Source: a bacterium (GTDB lineage: Bacteria; Verrucomicrobiota; Kiritimatiellia; CAIKKV01; CAITUY01). Taken from it: a stretch of DNA of 64,000 nucleotides. The translations under genes and the position numbers were made by a program. Shown in pieces: positions 32,540-41,751 of the stretch; within the stretch, counting starts at the first letter, position 1; each line of letters starts with the position of its first letter. The stretch is taken from contig JBAXWB010000003.1 of the NCBI GenBank assembly GCA_037128595.1, positions 1-64,000 on the forward strand, read 5' to 3'. Below the pieces are notes generated by a model. It had not been told where the DNA came from, searched no databases, and worked only from the letters and a program-made list of their open reading frames with translations.

Positions 32540-33490
32540 ATGACACGTCCTAATAGTGCAATTGTTCGCGCCGACCTGACCGCGTATGCGTTCGGGCTCA
32601 CCCAGGATATCGTGGCGGTCCGCCGCATCATCGATCTCCTGGCTCCCACGGTTCCCACCGGTGGTACGTCCGGGCTTTATAACATCTTCGAGGATAAGCA
32701 GGCGTTCAAGGCGTATTCCGCGTCTGTTTCGCGCCGCGCAGTCGGTGCCCAGGCATCGGCGATCGAGTTTCTGGGGAGCACGGCGAATTACAACGCCGCA
32801 CCGTCCGGATTGCGGATCTCGATTGACGATTTCGAGCGGGCGCAGGCTGGTGGAAACACTGCGTTGCTCGAACAGGCCAAGACGCGGACATTGACCGTGA
32901 ATTGCCTGGTATCGCATTTGAGCCAGGTTCTATCGGTTATCAAGGGAGCCGTTGCGGCGACCGCTGGGCTGGGCAAATGGAATGAGGCCAATGTGGATCC
33001 GATCGCCGAACTCAATGCATTGATCAAGGCGGTCTGGAAATCCAGTGGCATTGTGCCGAACACCATTGCGATGGATTTCGGTGCCTGGTGCGTATTGGCC
33101 AGCAACCCGAAGATCCTCGACCGCATGCCTGGGGCGGATATCGCCGCGGTGACACCGGATCGCCTGAAAGCCATGTTCGTTAACCCGAACATCAGGATTG
33201 AGATCGTGGAGACCTCGGTTTTGGCTGGTGGCGGGCTCGGCAATGCCGGTGCAACCATTCAGGGTGCCCTGGGCGGATCCGTGCTGGCGTTCTTCAACAG
33301 CCCCACGGCGACGGTGTACGACCCGTCCTTTGCGAAGTGCTTCGCGCCCAGCGCGTCCCTCTTTACCGAGGTTTATGGGTACCGGCAGGAGCCGCATCTG
33401 GATTGGCTTGAAAACGACTGGACCAGCGACGTTCAGGTTATCTCAAGCAAACTGTGCAAGCGCCTGGACGTTGTAGACGCGAACGACTGA
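32540..33490 (+). CDS. major capsid protein
   Basis: The product is 316 residues. Position after protease and decoration genes, size, and segments such as the spine-like helix region and the glycine-rich loop support the HK97-fold major head protein. It is followed by a perfect hairpin at 33502-33526, which suggests regulated read-through after this highly expressed gene. Confidence 0.82.
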   Translation: MTRPNSAIVRADLTAYAFGLTQDIVAVRRIIDLLAPTVPTGGTSGLYNIFEDKQAFKAYSASVSRRAVGAQASAIEFLGSTANYNAAPSGLRISIDDFERAQAGGNTALLEQAKTRTLTVNCLVSHLSQVLSVIKGAVAATAGLGKWNEANVDPIAELNALIKAVWKSSGIVPNTIAMDFGAWCVLASNPKILDRMPGADIAAVTPDRLKAMFVNPNIRIEIVETSVLAGGGLGNAGATIQGALGGSVLAFFNSPTATVYDPSFAKCFAPSASLFTEVYGYRQEPHLDWLENDWTSDVQVISSKLCKRLDVVDAND

Positions 33491-33501
33491 TCAACCGCGA
33501 T

Positions 33502-33526
33502 GGCCGGGCACGGTGAGTGCCCGGCC
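33502..33526 (+). terminator. hairpin after the capsid gene
   Basis: GGCCGGGCAC and GTGCCCGGCC form a perfect 10-bp stem with a five-base loop. No clean T-run follows, so it may stabilise the capsid mRNA or attenuate read-through rather than fully terminate. Confidence 0.6.
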
Positions 33527-33558
33527 GTTGCATAAAAGCATTTTGAAAGGAATATATC

Positions 33559-33951
33559 GTGAAAAGTCTCAAGTTTATTGTTTCCCTGGTCTTGTTGGTT
33601 ATCGTCATGTCTGCCGCCGCTTATGCCGCGTCAGTCTATGACCGCTCCGTCCAATCTCTGGGTACCACCACCGGTTCGGCTGTGTGGACCAATACCTGGA
33701 AGTATTCCGCGGTGGAGCTGAAACGGATCTGGGTTGTCAACCCGCTGGTTGCCTCAAACAACGTGGCGATCTCCCGGATCAGTGCCGACAACGTCTATAC
33801 CCAGACCGTGGGAACTGTGGCGGTCTTGTCGAGTGCAGGTAACACCGCCAGTTTTACGGCCGGGTTCCTGAAGTATGGCGACAAACTCTTGTTTTCGTCC
33901 GACATTTCAACCGGATCGACTGTGATGGTTGAGTACGAAGTTCAGCAGTAA
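33559..33951 (+). CDS. signal-peptide-bearing phage protein in the head region
   Basis: The product is 130 residues. A textbook Sec signal peptide (residues 1-23, ending AAAYA) is followed by a beta-rich domain. Capsid-adjacent genes normally encode cytoplasmic proteins, so export is unexpected. AAAGGAA lies before the ATG. It may be a head-decoration protein whose hydrophobic N-terminus is structural, or an exported lysogen product. No family is recognised. Confidence 0.65.
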   Translation: MKSLKFIVSLVLLVIVMSAAAYAASVYDRSVQSLGTTTGSAVWTNTWKYSAVELKRIWVVNPLVASNNVAISRISADNVYTQTVGTVAVLSSAGNTASFTAGFLKYGDKLLFSSDISTGSTVMVEYEVQQ

Positions 33952-33977
33952 TCAGACGCAACACAGGAGTTTTTGCA

Positions 33978-34427
33978 ATGGCCTGGAACACAATTACAAC
34001 CGACGATATCAAGTCACGCCTGGCAGGTGCCGAGCTCAATGCGCTTCAAACCGCTGCTTTGGCTGATGGCCAGACTGATCCTACGCCGGAGATTGTGAAC
34101 CAGGTCATTGATGAGGTCCGCGGCTATGTTGCCGCAGCCGGCGTTACCCTGGGCTCAGAGGGAACCATCCCGTCTAAACTCAAAGGGGCCACGCTCAATC
34201 TGATCCGGTACCGGCTATGCTCCAGACTTCCCGTTGCCAGCCTCCTTACGGATGCCAGGATCAAGGAATATGATGATGCCTTGCGCCTGCTTGAGCAGGT
34301 TGCTGCCAAAAAGTTCGCAGTCGAGGAGCCCACGGTTGCCGCCCCGGAACAGGCCGGCGCATCCTCCCCGCGGTTCAATGATTCCAAAGTCCTGGTATAC
34401 AGCCCTGAAAATCAGGAGGGCATCTGA
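33978..34427 (+). CDS. Mu gp36-like head-tail connector (DUF1320)
   Basis: The product is 149 residues. Helical, beginning with TTDDIKSRLAGAELNALQTA, with YRLCSRLP in the middle, as in DUF1320 proteins that sit between capsid and tail genes in Mu-like phages. The role is head completion. Confidence 0.75.
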   Translation: MAWNTITTDDIKSRLAGAELNALQTAALADGQTDPTPEIVNQVIDEVRGYVAAAGVTLGSEGTIPSKLKGATLNLIRYRLCSRLPVASLLTDARIKEYDDALRLLEQVAAKKFAVEEPTVAAPEQAGASSPRFNDSKVLVYSPENQEGI

Positions 34428-34428
34428 C

Positions 34429-34935
34429 ATGCCGATCACGTTCGAAATAGAGAACATCGTCACTGACCTGCAGAACGCCATCCGTTCACAATTGACTGAT
34501 GACACCTGGTTCAGTGGCATCGATGTTTTCACGCCCGATGACATGTCCGCCGAAGGCACAAATAAGACCCCATCGGATATTGAGCAGCGCATCAATCAAT
34601 CCCTGGGATCGCTCAAGGGCGTCTGCATGATCGTGGTGTTGCCTGTTTTCGGATCAGTTGCTTCTGATTCCCCTGGCATTTTCAGTGATAATGTTCCCGT
34701 CCTGGTACGCATCATTGAGAATCCCCTGATAAACAGGGGTGCGAATGGAACACAGAAGACCGCCTCAATGATTGCCACCCGGGTGATGAGACGCTTGCAG
34801 CACTTCACCTACCGCGAATGTGTGATTGTTATCAAGACAGCCAAACGCATAGCGGACGATAATTCACTCATCTGGGATGTCTCCGCACAGACTTCCCTTA
34901 ATCTTCCAGCCCTTGAAATAACCCAAACCCCGTAA
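34429..34935 (+). CDS. phage neck/tail-completion protein (gp37-like position)
   Basis: The product is 168 residues from ATG 34429, one base after the DUF1320 stop. It begins with a helix (FEIENIVTDLQNAIRSQL) and contains mixed alpha/beta elements like tail terminator proteins (DUF1834-like). Assignment rests mainly on order. Confidence 0.55.
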   Translation: MPITFEIENIVTDLQNAIRSQLTDDTWFSGIDVFTPDDMSAEGTNKTPSDIEQRINQSLGSLKGVCMIVVLPVFGSVASDSPGIFSDNVPVLVRIIENPLINRGANGTQKTASMIATRVMRRLQHFTYRECVIVIKTAKRIADDNSLIWDVSAQTSLNLPALEITQTP

Positions 34936-34948
34936 TCAGGAGATCCCC

Positions 34949-35905
34949 ATGCCTATCAGCAGAACAGATGCCAGTATCATTCGCGGCCCAGCCATCCTCA
35001 CCTATAACAGCGTAACGCTCTACGCCAAGGATGACATCAAAGTCAAAACCAGGTTCGATTTATTCGATATCCCCGCCTCTGGTTATGGCGCAATCGATCA
35101 GCGCATCAAACAGGTTGTGACTGAAATCACCTTCACCCCGCATGGCGAAGTCTCCAGCGGGATCCTGGGCGTGCTCTTTCCTCACGCCTCGGCCGTAACA
35201 GGTGCATCCGCCATGCCGGCCACTGATAAAGACCTGGTGATCCATCCCTACAACGGCAAGGAGAAATGCACCTACAAGAATGCATTTGTGAGCAAAATGC
35301 CTGATCTTTCCCTGGGAGCCACCAAGACGGCATTCGGCCAGGTAACCTTTACCGCCATTGGCACCAACAATGCCGCCTGGTCTGTGGCGGAACACTTCTC
35401 GGCCGTTGCAGACGCCGCGTTCAGTGACACCGGCCTTGCGGCAACAGGCGTCAAGACTGTGCCCTATACGGCCGCCCTGGGTGCCTTGGGTACCCCGTGG
35501 AATGGCATCAAGACGAAATCCGGGTGGACAATTTCCTTTGATGTGGGTGTTGACCCGCAGGAAGAGGATTCAGTAGGGATCTTTGACCACATCTATAATG
35601 GCCAGGCGAAGATCTCGGCCAAGTGTAATCCCATCGGCATTACTGTAACCAACCTGCATGCCCTGATGGCGACCTTCCAGGGGGCCGGAGCCGCCCGGGG
35701 CGCATCCGCTACGGCGAACAAGGCCAACCTGGTGATCTCAGGCGGGTCAGGCGCACCCACCGTGACCCTCAACGGCATGATCCTCACCGATGCACCCCAC
35801 CGCTACGGCACCGGCGATCGCGTTGAGGAACTTGATTTGATGAGCGTGCGGGGCGTTACCCTGGGCGTGCTGGATGCCCTTTTCACGATTGGCATGGTCG
35901 CCTGA
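34949..35905 (+). CDS. putative major tail tube protein
   Basis: The product is 318 residues. Beta-rich with repeated Gly/Thr turns and an internal two-domain arrangement, placed directly after the neck genes. The segment VGVDPQEEDSVGIFDHIYNG is compatible with a tube domain. No sheath gene accompanies it, so the tail is siphovirus-like. Confidence 0.6.
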   Translation: MPISRTDASIIRGPAILTYNSVTLYAKDDIKVKTRFDLFDIPASGYGAIDQRIKQVVTEITFTPHGEVSSGILGVLFPHASAVTGASAMPATDKDLVIHPYNGKEKCTYKNAFVSKMPDLSLGATKTAFGQVTFTAIGTNNAAWSVAEHFSAVADAAFSDTGLAATGVKTVPYTAALGALGTPWNGIKTKSGWTISFDVGVDPQEEDSVGIFDHIYNGQAKISAKCNPIGITVTNLHALMATFQGAGAARGASATANKANLVISGGSGAPTVTLNGMILTDAPHRYGTGDRVEELDLMSVRGVTLGVLDALFTIGMVA

Positions 35906-35919
35906 TCGCGTGAATCCAA

Positions 35920-36351
35920 ATGCGCATCACCATCAAAGAGTTATCAGACGCCGGCGCCAACCTTGGGGAAACCATCCTTTGCGATGGCGTCGCCAAGGGT
36001 AAAAATCTTTGGCGAGGACCGGGCGGTCTCACTATCGACGGTAAAATCACGGCGCAGATTCAACCATTTCTCCGGGCGGTATCAGTCAAAGTCTGGAATC
36101 GAAAGAACCATTGCATCTCAGTTTCGTTCCGGTGCGATCGCGAGTGCGACACGGTTCAGGCAGCAGAGGCGTTCATTGTTCAGTTTTATGCCACCTGCAA
36201 ACGGAGCAGCCAGGTAGTGATATCAACGTCTACAGATGCGGGAACATCGCAGATCAAGATCAATAACGCCGTTCTTGAAGACATTAAACTCACGCACATC
36301 GGTATCCTTGTGCGGGCCGAGTTCAGCATTGTTGGAGGCTCAATATCATGA
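35920..36351 (+). CDS. phage tail-region protein, unknown
   Basis: The product is 143 residues, beta-rich, with four cysteines. It overlaps the next gene by four bases. A tail assembly role is inferred from position; the sequence alone is not diagnostic. Confidence 0.6.
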   Translation: MRITIKELSDAGANLGETILCDGVAKGKNLWRGPGGLTIDGKITAQIQPFLRAVSVKVWNRKNHCISVSFRCDRECDTVQAAEAFIVQFYATCKRSSQVVISTSTDAGTSQIKINNAVLEDIKLTHIGILVRAEFSIVGGSIS

Positions 36352-36980
36352 CGACGTTCGCAAGGCATCGCATCCGGATCGCGCCGGATGCTAAATCACA
36401 CACACCGGTTATTGATCTGGTTTCCGGCAGCACGGCGCTGATCTGGCGGGGGACCTCCCTGCAGGTTGAGGTGGGGCTTTTAGTCAACGGGGTACTGCAG
36501 GCTGACATCAGCAATATTGCACACCTTTACCTGGAGATTCACAACGGATCCCGTTCAGGCGGGGCATTATTGCGAAAAGAACTGCTTCTCGCGGATCTGC
36601 ATGGCACCTTAACCGCTGAAGAATGGGCATCCGGGACGGCAGATAAATATCACGCCTTATTCGAGCTTTCCAAGGCGGAGACTCAACTCCCGCTTTCGGG
36701 CGATAATACGTTGCAGCAGAAGCAAACGTTCTGGCTGGTGATTCATGCAGTGACCACAGATGCCACATCCCGAAACATTACCTGGGGCGGCTGCAATCTG
36801 GAAGTTGAAGAGGATGCCGTTCAGAATGATCTGGACGTTGTCCCGATGGCAGCCCCCACGTTCCGGATCTCAGACGGTGATATTCAGCTCTATAACCGGA
36901 CCACGTCGAAATTTTACCCCATCTGGATTGAAGGGGCTGAAGGCGTCGAGCAAATCAAACATGGAGCGGGGCAATCATGA
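36348..36980 (+). CDS. phage tail-region protein, possible fibre base
   Basis: The product is 210 residues, beta-rich, with no signal peptide. It begins MTTFARHRIRIAPDAKSHTP and overlaps both neighbours. Its position just before the two long fibre genes suggests a baseplate or fibre-attachment protein. Confidence 0.55.
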   Translation: MTTFARHRIRIAPDAKSHTPVIDLVSGSTALIWRGTSLQVEVGLLVNGVLQADISNIAHLYLEIHNGSRSGGALLRKELLLADLHGTLTAEEWASGTADKYHALFELSKAETQLPLSGDNTLQQKQTFWLVIHAVTTDATSRNITWGGCNLEVEEDAVQNDLDVVPMAAPTFRISDGDIQLYNRTTSKFYPIWIEGAEGVEQIKHGAGQS

Positions 36981-38950
36981 GGAAGTATTCGAAATTCGTT
37001 ATTTTGGTGGGGATCTTGGCGTTTGTGCTGATGTTCTTCCTGGCGTTTCCTGGATATTCCAGCACCAATAATCTTCCAGCGGCGGTGGGCGGAACGGTTA
37101 TGGTCAATTCAAACGGGCTGGTATCGGCACCTTCCGGCTTTTACGCCAGCAACGGACTCGCCCTGGATAACCCGCCTGTCCTGATATTTGACGAAACGTT
37201 TGAGGGATGGGGTACTGCTGATGGCATGACCTGGACCAATGGCACAGGTTGGACATCGACGGCCGAGGTCACGAATGGGATTTGCAATCTGGAAACCCAT
37301 AACCTGCTCTCTCCCTGGATAACCGGGCGGGGTATCTCCGGGATCTCTGTGACCTGGTCAAACCTGGTTGAACTTGCCGGAGTCGTTGAGTACACAACCA
37401 ACGATGCGGACTGGGTGCAACTCGATACGCTATCGGACATCAGGATCTCATCGGATGGATATCGATTGCGCGTGTCGGTCGTAGAGAGCGTGCCAGGCAT
37501 TGGGGATTCGATAGCCCTGCTTGATCGTTTGACCGTGTGGGGGCATCAGTTCCCAACACGGATTGGGGGGATAAATGACTATGCCGGGATAGCAATCCGG
37601 GTGGATAACCCTGTTGGAAACCGTGATGCAGTCAATCTGCAAACCCTAAACAGCCGGCTTGCAGCGTACATTGCTGGCGGCGAATCCGCCGTGGGTTGGA
37701 GTAGATACCCGGCCAGTAACATAGTCGATTTGGCTGGAAATACCCTTCAGTTGGATCCTCGTTACAGCATTTCCGTTGTCGGGGATACCATCTCCTTCAC
37801 ATGCGGTGGTTCTACGATGTTCGATATTACCGGCTCATCGAATTACACACCCAGGATTGTTTCATTCAGGGTTTCTGGCTCTAATCTGATGGCCGGTGTT
37901 GTTGGCCGGATTGGATGGAGGCTGTATCCTCAATGGACAGCAGACCTGATAACCCCGAACTGGATAACGCTTGGAACAAATCAATTCAGCAGCACATATC
38001 CCTTTGTCACAAATGGCATATTGTCTCTCTCCTGGAATACAGGAACCAATTCAACAGAGTACTGGCGCATCATTGCCGACGACGAAACCGGCGGAACCAA
38101 TGGTAATGGGATGGCTCAGTTTTATGTTCCGGTGAATATCCCTGCATTATTCGTCAATGGCCACGAGGTGTCACCATACTCCGCCACCTGGGCAAGCAAC
38201 GCAGACTATTCTGTGTCTTCTGGAACATCAGAATTTTCAGCTGTATCAGGCTATGCCGCGGCTGCGGGAACATCAGTGATTTCGAGCAATTCACTCACTG
38301 CCGGATTTGCCACGGCCGCTGGCAATGCATCCACCGCCGCGTATGCTGCAGATGGCGCGCACGCTCAACGATCAGACTCATCTGGAATAGCAGGCTATTC
38401 CACAAATGCAGGTAATAGCGCATCGGCAGGATATGCGACGAATGCAGGGTACGCCGAAGTGGCAGGCTACGCAGCCAATAGCGCTTCATCCATACCCGCC
38501 GGAACTATCATACAGTTCGGTGGCACTAATCCTCCCACAGGATTTCTCTTATGTGATGGAAGTGCTGTGAGCACAAACACCTATCAAGTCTTGTTTAATG
38601 CCATTGGAAGGCAGTGGGGTGGATCTGGAACTAATTTCAATGTTCCTGATTTGAGGGGACAATTCTTAAGGGGATGGGCAGGAACTTCGACAAATTCAAT
38701 AGACCCAGATGTATATTCAAGAACTGCGCTTTATTCTGGTGGAGCAACTTCTAATAAGGTTGGATCATATCAATCATCAGCTAATCTGGCCCATACCCAT
38801 AGTTACGATAACTCATCATCTCAAAGTAGTTCATCTTCTGGTTCAGGAGGTAATTTCCAAATGGGTGCTTTTAGTAGCGGAACGTCATCTTCAGGTGGTT
38901 TAGAGTCCCGCCCCAAAAATGCCTATGTCATGTACTGCATTAAATACTGA
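36977..38950 (+). CDS. tail fibre with collar domain and N-terminal signal-like segment
   Basis: The product is 657 residues. An N-terminal hydrophobic segment resembling a signal peptide (residues 9-27) is followed by a beta-rich shaft. A repetitive Ala/Gly/Asn stem (about 410-510) carries AGYATNAG-type units. A tail-collar domain (PAGTIIQFGGTNPPTGFLLC, then DLRGQFLRGW) and a Ser/Gly-rich C-terminus ending SRPKNAYVMYCIKY complete it. The last motif is the usual end of phage collar fibres. It probably binds the host surface. Confidence 0.85.
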   Translation: MRKYSKFVILVGILAFVLMFFLAFPGYSSTNNLPAAVGGTVMVNSNGLVSAPSGFYASNGLALDNPPVLIFDETFEGWGTADGMTWTNGTGWTSTAEVTNGICNLETHNLLSPWITGRGISGISVTWSNLVELAGVVEYTTNDADWVQLDTLSDIRISSDGYRLRVSVVESVPGIGDSIALLDRLTVWGHQFPTRIGGINDYAGIAIRVDNPVGNRDAVNLQTLNSRLAAYIAGGESAVGWSRYPASNIVDLAGNTLQLDPRYSISVVGDTISFTCGGSTMFDITGSSNYTPRIVSFRVSGSNLMAGVVGRIGWRLYPQWTADLITPNWITLGTNQFSSTYPFVTNGILSLSWNTGTNSTEYWRIIADDETGGTNGNGMAQFYVPVNIPALFVNGHEVSPYSATWASNADYSVSSGTSEFSAVSGYAAAAGTSVISSNSLTAGFATAAGNASTAAYAADGAHAQRSDSSGIAGYSTNAGNSASAGYATNAGYAEVAGYAANSASSIPAGTIIQFGGTNPPTGFLLCDGSAVSTNTYQVLFNAIGRQWGGSGTNFNVPDLRGQFLRGWAGTSTNSIDPDVYSRTALYSGGATSNKVGSYQSSANLAHTHSYDNSSSQSSSSSGSGGNFQMGAFSSGTSSSGGLESRPKNAYVMYCIKY

Positions 38951-38971
38951 TCCATCACCCATGGTACATTT

Positions 38972-40978
38972 ATGAATCTCCGCCAAGTCAGCAGTCTCAA
39001 TCCTGTTTCATCTATCCCGGCTAAATTGGCCGTTTGGCTGGTTGTCGGGATGACTCTGGCGGGGAACTCTTTAACCGCAGTAGCCGCTGATTCGATCCCC
39101 ACGCCCATACGTTGGCAGGTGGAGCGGTCGCGGCCCCAGAAGTTCCCCATCCCTATCAAGCGAGGTGAGTCAGTCAACATCATGCCGCAGTTCTTTGATT
39201 ACAGTACGCCTGTTGACCTTTCGCCGGCCCTTGGAGTCTATCTTGAATACCGGGCGCAAGGTGACACCAACCGCTATGCTGTTACCGGATCACTCACAAC
39301 GAATGCTGGAGAAATGTTCTTTGCCTGGACCCCTGCAGCTGAGCTGACCAACAGCTCATATCTGTATGAAGTCGTGATTTCTGGATTTACCAACACGTCA
39401 ATCCGGCAGGAGGGCACGATTACAATGCTGCCGAACCTGGGCTATTCCTCTCCAGTCACAAACCCGACACCGATCACGTCAATTGATTTCGCTACTGTTC
39501 GTATCCTCAATATCGGATGTTCCCCTTTCAACACCACTAATCTCACCCGTGGCCCCGCCGGGCCGCAAGGGCCCATTGGGCCTGGCGGCACGAATGGAGC
39601 GATTGGCCCTCCTGGCACGAATGTCATAGTATTTGTGGGGTCAGAGGTCGGACCTGTGGGGCCGACTGGTCGTGACGGCCGTGATGGATTACCAGGGCAG
39701 GATGGCGTTATTGGACGGGATGGTTTGCCCGGAATTTCCCCGACAATCAATATTGGGAATGTCACCACCGGAACCACCGCCGCCGTGACGAATACGGGTA
39801 ACTCGACCAATGTTGTCCTGGACATTGTCATACCGCCCGGTCCCCAAGGTCCGATTGGACCCGGTATGACGAACCTTCCCGCCGTTTGGGATGCGGACGC
39901 GATCGGGACCAATGCCCTCTATTACAAGCTCAACGGTGAAACCATCACACGGATTGACTCCAACGGTTTGACGATGCTCAAGGGCACAATCCAGCTGTTT
40001 GAGGAGGATCTATACTGCAATGTGCTGCGGTATGACGGTTCCCGGACCGCGCCGAGTGAAACATATGCCGGCCACCCGGGAGAGTTCGGGACCTACGGCC
40101 GTGGGTATGATGGGCACTGGTGCCATGCGTGGGAAATTGGTGGTACGGAAATCGGTATTTTCCACGCGAGCGGCATTACGCTTATGTCAACGAATTACGC
40201 GTTCAGCGGGAAACACCTTGGCGACATCTCCGGAACAACCGGTTACCCAGAACCAATATTCACCGCATGGCAGACCAACATGAATTTCAGCACACTTAGC
40301 CTGTCGAATCTGACAGTGACGCCGGGCGGGATAGATGTGCGCGATACTCTCAACACGATCCGAACGCACGCGGATCAGTCCGGGATTACATACAAAAACG
40401 CGGGAGGAATAACCCGGTCAACCCTTAGCGACGTGGTTTATATCAAGGATGAGCTGGGTCGTAACCGGACAATGCTGGATTTGAATGGCGTCACGACCTA
40501 CGACGCCCCCAGTCAGATGCCGATTCTCGGATTCGGGTCTCTAGGACTGGATATGATTTCGTGCAAACTAACAACGGGAAATTTTGCCTACACACTGGGA
40601 ATAGCCTACGGACTTCAGCTATGGGACCCTTACCAGAATACCTTCCGTGCACGATTCAACTACCAGGGGTTGAACATCTATAATGCCTCAAGTCAGGCCG
40701 TTTTCTCTGTCGATTCCGGTGGCACGCCCCTGATCACAATGTGGAACACCGCCATCACCAACTCCGGGTCTCTGACGTTTTACGGGGCGAACGCGACTAA
40801 CCTATGCACTATAACGGGAAGCACCGGAGCGATAAAAATCCGGGGCGTTGACTCAGACACCCGTTATCCCGTAGCTCCTACCGGGATGACGGCGTTCATC
40901 GCCACAAACATCGTCGGCACCGTCACGCAGAGAATCTGGTACACGGCTCAAGGCATCGTCACAAATCACGTTCCATAA
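38972..40978 (+). CDS. tail fibre-like protein with collagen-type repeats
   Basis: The product is 668 residues. It has a signal-like N-terminus (cleavage near AVAADS) and an Ig-like domain at about 45-150. Gly-X-Y runs (GPAGPQGPIGPGG; GRDGRDGLPGQDG) cover about 190-300, and a long beta-rich C-terminal region follows. Collagen-like repeats form trimeric rods in phage fibres. It is probably a receptor-binding or decoration fibre. It is co-directional with the previous fibre and a small downstream gene. Confidence 0.75.
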   Translation: MNLRQVSSLNPVSSIPAKLAVWLVVGMTLAGNSLTAVAADSIPTPIRWQVERSRPQKFPIPIKRGESVNIMPQFFDYSTPVDLSPALGVYLEYRAQGDTNRYAVTGSLTTNAGEMFFAWTPAAELTNSSYLYEVVISGFTNTSIRQEGTITMLPNLGYSSPVTNPTPITSIDFATVRILNIGCSPFNTTNLTRGPAGPQGPIGPGGTNGAIGPPGTNVIVFVGSEVGPVGPTGRDGRDGLPGQDGVIGRDGLPGISPTINIGNVTTGTTAAVTNTGNSTNVVLDIVIPPGPQGPIGPGMTNLPAVWDADAIGTNALYYKLNGETITRIDSNGLTMLKGTIQLFEEDLYCNVLRYDGSRTAPSETYAGHPGEFGTYGRGYDGHWCHAWEIGGTEIGIFHASGITLMSTNYAFSGKHLGDISGTTGYPEPIFTAWQTNMNFSTLSLSNLTVTPGGIDVRDTLNTIRTHADQSGITYKNAGGITRSTLSDVVYIKDELGRNRTMLDLNGVTTYDAPSQMPILGFGSLGLDMISCKLTTGNFAYTLGIAYGLQLWDPYQNTFRARFNYQGLNIYNASSQAVFSVDSGGTPLITMWNTAITNSGSLTFYGANATNLCTITGSTGAIKIRGVDSDTRYPVAPTGMTAFIATNIVGTVTQRIWYTAQGIVTNHVP

Positions 40979-40988
40979 AGGAGACCCA

Positions 40989-41294
40989 ATGAAATACGCA
41001 CTTCCAATACCTATTGATTCCGGCTTCAAATATGACTCCGTGCTGATTGATAATGTGAAATACGACGGATCGAAATACACTGCCGATGTGTTCGGGGTAG
41101 TCAACGGTGAACCCCTCCCGTTCATTTTTCAGACGCCAGCCGGCCTACACCGGGTGACGAACTGCATAATCACAGATGCAGAGATCGACGCCGTGTTGGC
41201 AGAGCATCCCGGATTGACGGTCAGACTGGACGCCGGGATCCACCTGGCCATGGAACGCCTCTATGCCTTGATCGGAGCGCAGCCGAATGCGTAA
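40989..41294 (+). CDS. small phage protein after the fibres, unknown
   Basis: The product is 101 residues, soluble, mixed alpha/beta. GGAGAC lies before the ATG. It overlaps the next gene by eight bases. It could be a fibre-assembly chaperone by position, but no motif confirms this. Confidence 0.55.
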   Translation: MKYALPIPIDSGFKYDSVLIDNVKYDGSKYTADVFGVVNGEPLPFIFQTPAGLHRVTNCIITDAEIDAVLAEHPGLTVRLDAGIHLAMERLYALIGAQPNA

Positions 41295-41751
41295 CCCCTT
41301 CAACTATTTCCGCAGGGCTACAGACGAAGCTAAAGACTTCCTTAAGGGGAATAAACTTTGCCTCTGTTTTCATACTGTGCCTGTCGTCGAGTGGCGGCAA
41401 CTGCGGAAAATATCTCTGATGTTTGTCTTTATTTGCATGGTGGCCTATGCCGCTTTCAGCCAATGCCCCGCCGGAGAGGATGGACAGAATGGGGTTGATG
41501 GTATCGGGCCTTCTACAGGGAGTGTTGAGGAAAAATCACCCCCAAAGCCCACCGTCTATCGCATCAGCATGGAGGAAGGGGTTGAGCTGCCCGCCGGGAC
41601 CATCCTGAACGAAGAGGAACGTAAGGCCGTAATGCGGCTGAATAAATTAATGGCTCACTGGCCGAAAGGTCTATGGTTGGCATCTCATAACGGGAAACTG
41701 GTTATGGTGAAAATGGGAGCTGACGGCAAGCCTATGGGGGCCAGCAAATAA
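41287..41751 (+). CDS. phage membrane-anchored protein, unknown
   Basis: The product is 154 residues with one internal membrane span (about 42-58, ISLMFVFICMVAYAAF) after a basic N-terminus, then a short collagen-like stretch (CPAGEDGQNGVDGIGP) and a C-terminal soluble domain. It overlaps the next start by one base. The function is unknown; insertion in the host membrane is likely. Confidence 0.55.
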   Translation: MRNPFNYFRRATDEAKDFLKGNKLCLCFHTVPVVEWRQLRKISLMFVFICMVAYAAFSQCPAGEDGQNGVDGIGPSTGSVEEKSPPKPTVYRISMEEGVELPAGTILNEEERKAVMRLNKLMAHWPKGLWLASHNGKLVMVKMGADGKPMGASK

